Position numbers and translations under genes: made by a program. DNA of 64,000 nucleotides. Source: Artocarpus heterophyllus (Eukaryota > Streptophyta > Magnoliopsida > Rosales > Moraceae). The stretch spans positions 23,323,859-23,387,858 of the forward strand of contig CM046330.1 in the NCBI GenBank assembly GCA_025403435.1. Direction: 5' to 3'. A model generated the notes under the pieces. That model saw only the letters and a list, made by a program, of their open reading frames with translations. It ran no database searches and was not told where the DNA came from. Position 1 is the stretch's first letter; each line of letters starts with the position of its first letter. Below, piece by piece: positions 59,253 to 64,000 of the stretch.

Positions 59253-61660
59253 AAGAAGGGGAAACAGCAAAAGGGCGACCAAGCAAGAAGGGGCAGCTTG
59301 GTTAGCCCAAATCCTAAGCTTGGGACATAGGGCTATTCCTAAATAGGAATTTGTGGACCTTTTGGAAGGAACTGTCCTGGCCGCCTATGTAGGAAAGAGG
59401 ACACTTGCAGCAGAGCAGCCACCATAGGCACATCTCGGGTGATAAAACAAGAACGAGCCTACTTAATGGCCACTATGAGTGGGCCACGTTCTTCGGGCTG
59501 AGACAACACCAAGAAGGCCCAAGTCACAAGCGAAGTTAGTGTTGAGAAGGCCGGTAGTGCCAAGGAGAGACAATGAGCTGAGAGAGGCGATGACACTAAG
59601 GACGAGGAGGAGGCTTCAACACCTTTAGAAACAAGGGATTGCCAAGTAATGGTCTACCAAGTCTGCTGGCTTGGATAGACTTCTGCCACCGTGTATACTT
59701 CAGCAATGACCTAGGCTCGCATAGACCTCCTTTGTCGAGAGTATGAGATTCCTGTTGATGTAACCTTGGCTTGCTCGAGGCTGGTGACTCCCATGACAAA
59801 CCACTAGAAGGGGTGTATCACACTGTATGTTGAGTTTTCTTAGCAGGATTCTGTCTTCCAATGCACCCATTTATGCGTCGAGCCCTCAATGACTAAAATA
59901 TATGCCTGGGGCAGCTAAAGCTAAATTGTTATCCCTCGCTGATCGGCATGTACATGCTATGGATGTACAACTATGCTTTTGAGATGCTGTAGGAAGCCTT
60001 CAAGCAGATATTTAAAATCAAGATTACTTCATCAGATTCTTCAAGGAATTCATCCTTAGCAACCCAGATTTGGACAAGTTATGGCAGTTTGAGTGATTCT
60101 ATACCAGCAGAAGATGGCTATTCTGGCTAAGAGAGATGGTTCCTGTCGACTAGACGATGTCGACAAAGTTCAGGTAGGGCCATGCATGGTCGAAGAGACT
60201 GTGGGCACTAGGGGCAGTCAGGCAGTCTGTCGAGGACTTACTAAGAAAGCCTGATCTCGTCTAGTAACAGGTGTTTTTGCTAAGCAAGATGAGCTTAGCG
60301 AACTATGGCTAGTTTAGGGGTTCCAGCTCAACCAAATCTAGACATGACATGCCTCACTTGTTTGGCTACCCGAGCAAGTGAGAGTAGAGCAGCAGGGGTC
60401 GTTGACATCTTGGGGTCAAGTTCCTTTCGACCTGAGCAGCAACTAGGGGTGCCATCATTGTCTAGTTCCAAGGACTCTTGTGGTGGTTTTCCTAGTTTAA
60501 GGCTGCCTATCGCCAACGAGGACCTTAGCCATGTGATAAGGTAGATCCTACCTATCGGGCCTGCTCTGAATTAGAGGTTTGACTAAAAGACTAATCTTTT
60601 ACTTTGGTTTATATTTTTTCCAAGCATCCCTTAACTTTGTTTTTCCCGTTTTGAAGAAATGTCGTCCTACCAGCTATCCAAGGAAGAGAGGCTCTAGGAA
60701 ATGATGGAGCTTTAGAACCATGGCAAGGGTAAGGCCAAGGCTAAGAGCAAGAGAAAGAGATCCAAGTAGGCCAAGCAGTCCGACATCGTTGTCCCCCAAG
60801 CACCTAGTAGCTCGGGCTCGTATCTCACTGGGGGGCTTTGAAAAGTCAAAACATTCCTTCACCACCATCTCTAGCAGTAGTTCCACCAACCGATTGACCG
60901 AGAATGACCCGATATCCTCTGCACCTATTTGTCATTAGGTACTTCGGTAACCTGATCCCCCCAGAAGAGTTCTTCAATAGTTTTTGGCACAAGCCTTACT
61001 AGGAGTACTTCAAGTCGGCCTTTCATCACTTGGTTTAGGTGGGTACCATCTTGGACTTTGAGCTTTCTTTCCTTATATGAGGTCATTTTTATTTGGTTTT
61101 ACTAACATCAGACTTCATAGGCTTGTATGGCCTTTAAAGTTACCGACCTTAGGGCTGAACAACAAGTCAAGGTGTAGAGGGATAGGGCCAAAAAGGCCAC
61201 CCAAAAGACTGCTAAGGCCGAGGACATGCTAAAAGACAGCACCAACCAGCTAGCCTGGGTCAAGGCAAGGAATTGGAGGTGGCACTAAAGAGGTGGCTAA
61301 TGAGGCCAAAGAAGAATTTCAAAGGGCCTAAGCTGACCTCCAAGGGGCACAAGAAATGGCCTAGGCTACCAGGACCAAGCACTAGAGGTTCCTTGGGGTG
61401 GAGCTATCGACAATTATTTTCACAAGATGAAGGACCTGCTAGACTACATCCTGATGAAACATTTTGAGGCAGTCGGCTTTGACTAGTCGCTCGTCGGCAA
61501 CCCCGAGGAGGATGGTGATGGTGAGGAAGAAGATGAGGATGAGGAGGAGCCCCTGACTCTTACCGAGCAAGATGGCGGTGGGCAGGAGTACATGGCCTAG
61601 GCTGTTGTTAATCTAGACGTCTAGGATGCCAAAGACAACACTCAACCTGATGCTTAGGGT
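59253..61660 (+). pseudogene. Decayed plus-strand ORF of a Tat-like element (gag or extra ORF)
   Basis: No single frame survives, but plus-strand frames together show protein-like features. These include an aromatic-rich stretch with DLDKLWQFE and FYTSRRWLFWLREM (60070-60140); a charged Lys/Arg/Ser tract (60720-60800); a coiled-coil, Ala/Lys/Glu-rich section (61140-61340, with RDRAKKATQKTAKAEDML); and an acidic tail EEDGDGEEEDEDEEEP (61505-61552). Coiled coil plus acidic C-terminus is seen in the extra ORFs of plant Tat elements, some of which lie antisense to pol. I cannot identify the family for certain. Confidence 0.45.
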
Positions 61661-62124
61661 TCTTGCTCTCCTTTTTTTTCCTTTTTTATTTATTTTGTGC
61701 CTGGGTATAGGAGGTGCTGGGTTATGGACCTCTTCCAAACAACTATTTATGCAATATTCGAATTTTCCTAAGTATTGAGTTGTTCAAATTGCTTTATGTT
61801 TATTAGATTTTTTATTATATTTTTTTAGCATATTCTGCTCAGATTTGGGGTATTATGTCATGATACCCCTATAACCCCCAAGCTTGTTGAATCCTTTAGG
61901 AATGCTATAAGTCAAATCATGGTCGAGGGTTTTGTTCCTTAGTCAACCGTTACTCGGTGTCCCTTAGTTGGGCAGTCTGTCCTTGGTTAGGTTTTATGCC
62001 AACTAGCAATGATGTCCATTCAATGTATATTTTCCATTTACTATCTTAATTGGTGGGTATTTATAGAGGCTTTACAAAAAGAATAACTATCAAAACCATG
62101 TCAAAAAAGGGTCTGGTTCTTGAG
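61661..62124. other. Non-coding stretch between convergent Tat-like segments
   Basis: T-rich DNA between the end of the plus-strand ORF remnants and the stop codon of the minus-strand pol. Contains TGATACCCCTATAACCCCCAAGC (near 61861). No ORF of interest. Confidence 0.5.
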
Positions 62125-64000
62125 TTAGCAGTGGAATCTCTTAATGTGCTTGACATTCCACGGGATGGCATGCATGCTTCTTTCGATATCAACGATCTTG
62201 TATGTTCTTGATCGAACGATGCTGACCACTTTAAATGGTCCATCCCACTTAGGACCAAATGATCCAAGTCTAGACTGCTAAATGATCATTTTCTTCAAAA
62301 CTAGGTCCCTAACTTTGAAGTTCCTTAGTTGGACTCGCTAGTCATGGTATCGAGCCATAACCTGGTTTCGAGCAGCTATTTAGATGTAAACGGTATATTG
62401 TTTCTCTTCCACCATGTTAAGTTTGGCCATCATGAGCTTGGCATTCTTCTACTCATCATAGTGTTTCGCTCTCTAACTCGACAAGCAGACCTTACTGGTT
62501 TAACCTCAAGACTAAGGAAAAAGGAGAATCTTTTATGGCAGTCCAAGTAGTTGTGCAGTATGCCTAGAACATCTTTGGAAGCTCCTCGATTCAGACACAC
62601 TTAACGTCTTCCAACCTCTTCTTTAAGTTTTCCTTAATAGTCTTGTTGACGGCCTCGACCAGCCCATTACTCTAGAGGTATCTTGGTAAAGAGAAGACCT
62701 TCTTGATGTCGAGCTGCTCACACATCCTCAAGAGACTTACTGCTTCGAATTGCTTGGCATTGTTAGTAACTGTGGTGTGCAAGATACTATATTGGCAAAT
62801 TATGTTCTTCCAGATAAAGTTGGTGCACTTAGCCTCAGTGAAGTCAGTGTATGGTTCAACCTTTACCCATTTTGTGAGATAATCGATGATCCCTATGCAA
62901 TACTTAAACTATGACTAGTCCACAGTAAGAGATCTTATGGGAATGATGGCCCATTTAGCGAAGGACCAAGCGTACACTACCAAATTGAGCAATTTGGGTT
63001 GATGTCTGATCATTCAAGCAAACTGCTTGCATTTGAAGCATTTACGGGTATAATCTTTGCAATCTTGATCTATGGTCAGCTAGTAGTACCCTTGGTGAAG
63101 GAACTTAAGGACAAGTAACATCCACCTGTGTGGTTGCGGCATAGTTTGATGTGAATTTCTTGCATAAGATACTTGGCTTTGGATGGTACGAGGCATCTCT
63201 AGTAGGGTGTCGTGTAATCGCATCGATAAAGTCTTCCTTTGATCATCGAATATTAGGCTGAGCTGTTGCAAATGCATCGGGCTTCTTCTTGGTCCCTAAG
63301 TAGTTCAAATGTGGTCAAGTATCAAATGATCGGGTCCATCTAGGTTCTAGTTTATTCAACTACTTCACTTACAGATTCTGTTCTTTAGATGCTTGGCTCG
63401 GCTAGTCTCTCAATAGGTACTGATGTCAAGTTGTCATCTTCAAGGTGCAAAGCTAGTCAAGCGAGTATTTTGGCTCTAGCATTTTCAGCTTTAGACATTT
63501 ATGCAATTAAAAAGCTCTTGAATTACCTAAGCAGGGCCTTAATTTTATTCATGCATGTTGTCATGCATTCCTTTTGGGCCTAGAATCCACTAATTACATG
63601 ATGGACCATGAGCATGGAATCACTGTGAACACAAATGTGGTCCATTCTAAGCTCCCATGAAATTTTAAAACTGGCTATCAACACCTCATATTTGGCCTCA
63701 TTTTTAGAGGCTTTGAAATCAAACTGAAGTATGTAACTGGTTTTGTAACCATCTGGGCTGACAAGGATGAGTCCAGCACTCGACCCCTTTACACTAGATG
63801 ATTTATCCATGAATAGTTTCCAGCCAAGCTTATGTCTACTTGTATAGTTGCTGGTAGGGTCAGGGTCTTCCATGGTTGCCTTTTCGGCTGAGGGGGTAGC
63901 TTGGTTGGCCCCTGTGAACTCGACTATAAAGTCATCTAGAGCTTGTGCTTTAATGGCCTTCCAGGCATAAATTGGACTTTAAATGCCCTGAGCTTAGCTG
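62125..64000 (-). pseudogene. Tat-like Ty3-gypsy pol, RNase H and integrase (runs off the right edge)
   Basis: Minus-strand order from the right edge: the RT-RNase H connection (IYAWKAIKAQALDDF, near 63915-63960); RNase H at 63873-63580 with Asp in KLFMDKSS, Glu in NEAKYEVL and Asp in HSDSML; the integrase zinc-binding part with CFKCKQFA near 63035; the core region with IDYLTKWVKVEPY (near 62865-62900) and SNGLVEAVNKTIKENLKK (near 62625-62680); and the C-terminal FGPKWDGPFKVVSIVR (near 62210-62265). It ends WNVKHIKRFHC with a stop at 62125-62127. Stops and frameshifts throughout. Wording and order are those of the Tat lineage. Confidence 0.85.

Noticed and set aside
60328..60889. Minus-strand ORFs opposite the Tat-like plus-strand ORF remnants
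   Set aside because: They have no family resemblance; the plus strand shows the more protein-like coiled-coil and acidic features.

Overview
This is nuclear DNA of a flowering plant. It is AT-rich, contains one intact intron-bearing host gene, and is otherwise mostly nested, decayed LTR retrotransposons. I cannot name the species from the sequence. I saw no rRNA or tRNA gene, CRISPR array or bacterial-type feature.

Host gene. On the minus strand, 29062 to 23675, eleven coding exons with GT-AG introns assemble into an uninterrupted reading frame of 717 codons. The product is an SPX-MFS protein of the vacuolar phosphate transporter family (PHT5/VPT). A G-box and TATA motif, a (CT)n tract and a probable 5' UTR intron lie upstream. 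The last ~93 bp of the gene has been duplicated in tandem and in frame just past the stop codon.

Left arm (1-23.5 kb). 1-3.85 kb holds only low-complexity and short-repeat sequence. Two ~2-kb solo LTRs of one Ty1-copia (Tork/Angela-like) family follow, at 3856-5832 (perfect 5-bp target duplication) and 6307-8254. A decayed minus-strand member of the same family fills 11024-18333. Its 5' LTR and early leader sit in inverted orientation at 18334-~20.7 kb. This element appears to have split a putative Ty3-gypsy LTR (8628-11023 and ~20.78-21.52 kb). A diverged copia-type LTR follows at 21673-22459.

Right arm (30.5-64 kb). A hAT-like element has a tandemly multiplied end (30.54-31.7 kb). A non-autonomous SIRE/Maximus-type element (31899-47693, minus strand) carries gag and an extra ORF of the 'putative plant transposon protein' type but no visible pol. 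A complete but decayed Tork-like copy (34485-42786) is inserted in that extra ORF. A short-LTR copia element (50234-57545, CATTC target duplication) has a 2-kb Tork-like solo LTR inserted in its gag. The right end (58-64 kb) is Ty3-gypsy Tat-like: an LTR-like block and a decayed plus-strand ORF face a decayed minus-strand pol (RNase H and integrase) that runs off the window.

The most unusual signal crosses family boundaries. Short GC-rich palindromic words related to TCGGCCTGCCGA are clustered in the LTRs and leaders of both the Tork-like and the SIRE-like elements, and are absent from the host gene. The insertions give a relative order: the SIRE-like element before Tork-like copy 2, the short-LTR copia before the solo LTR in its gag, and the putative gypsy LTR before Tork-like copy 1.
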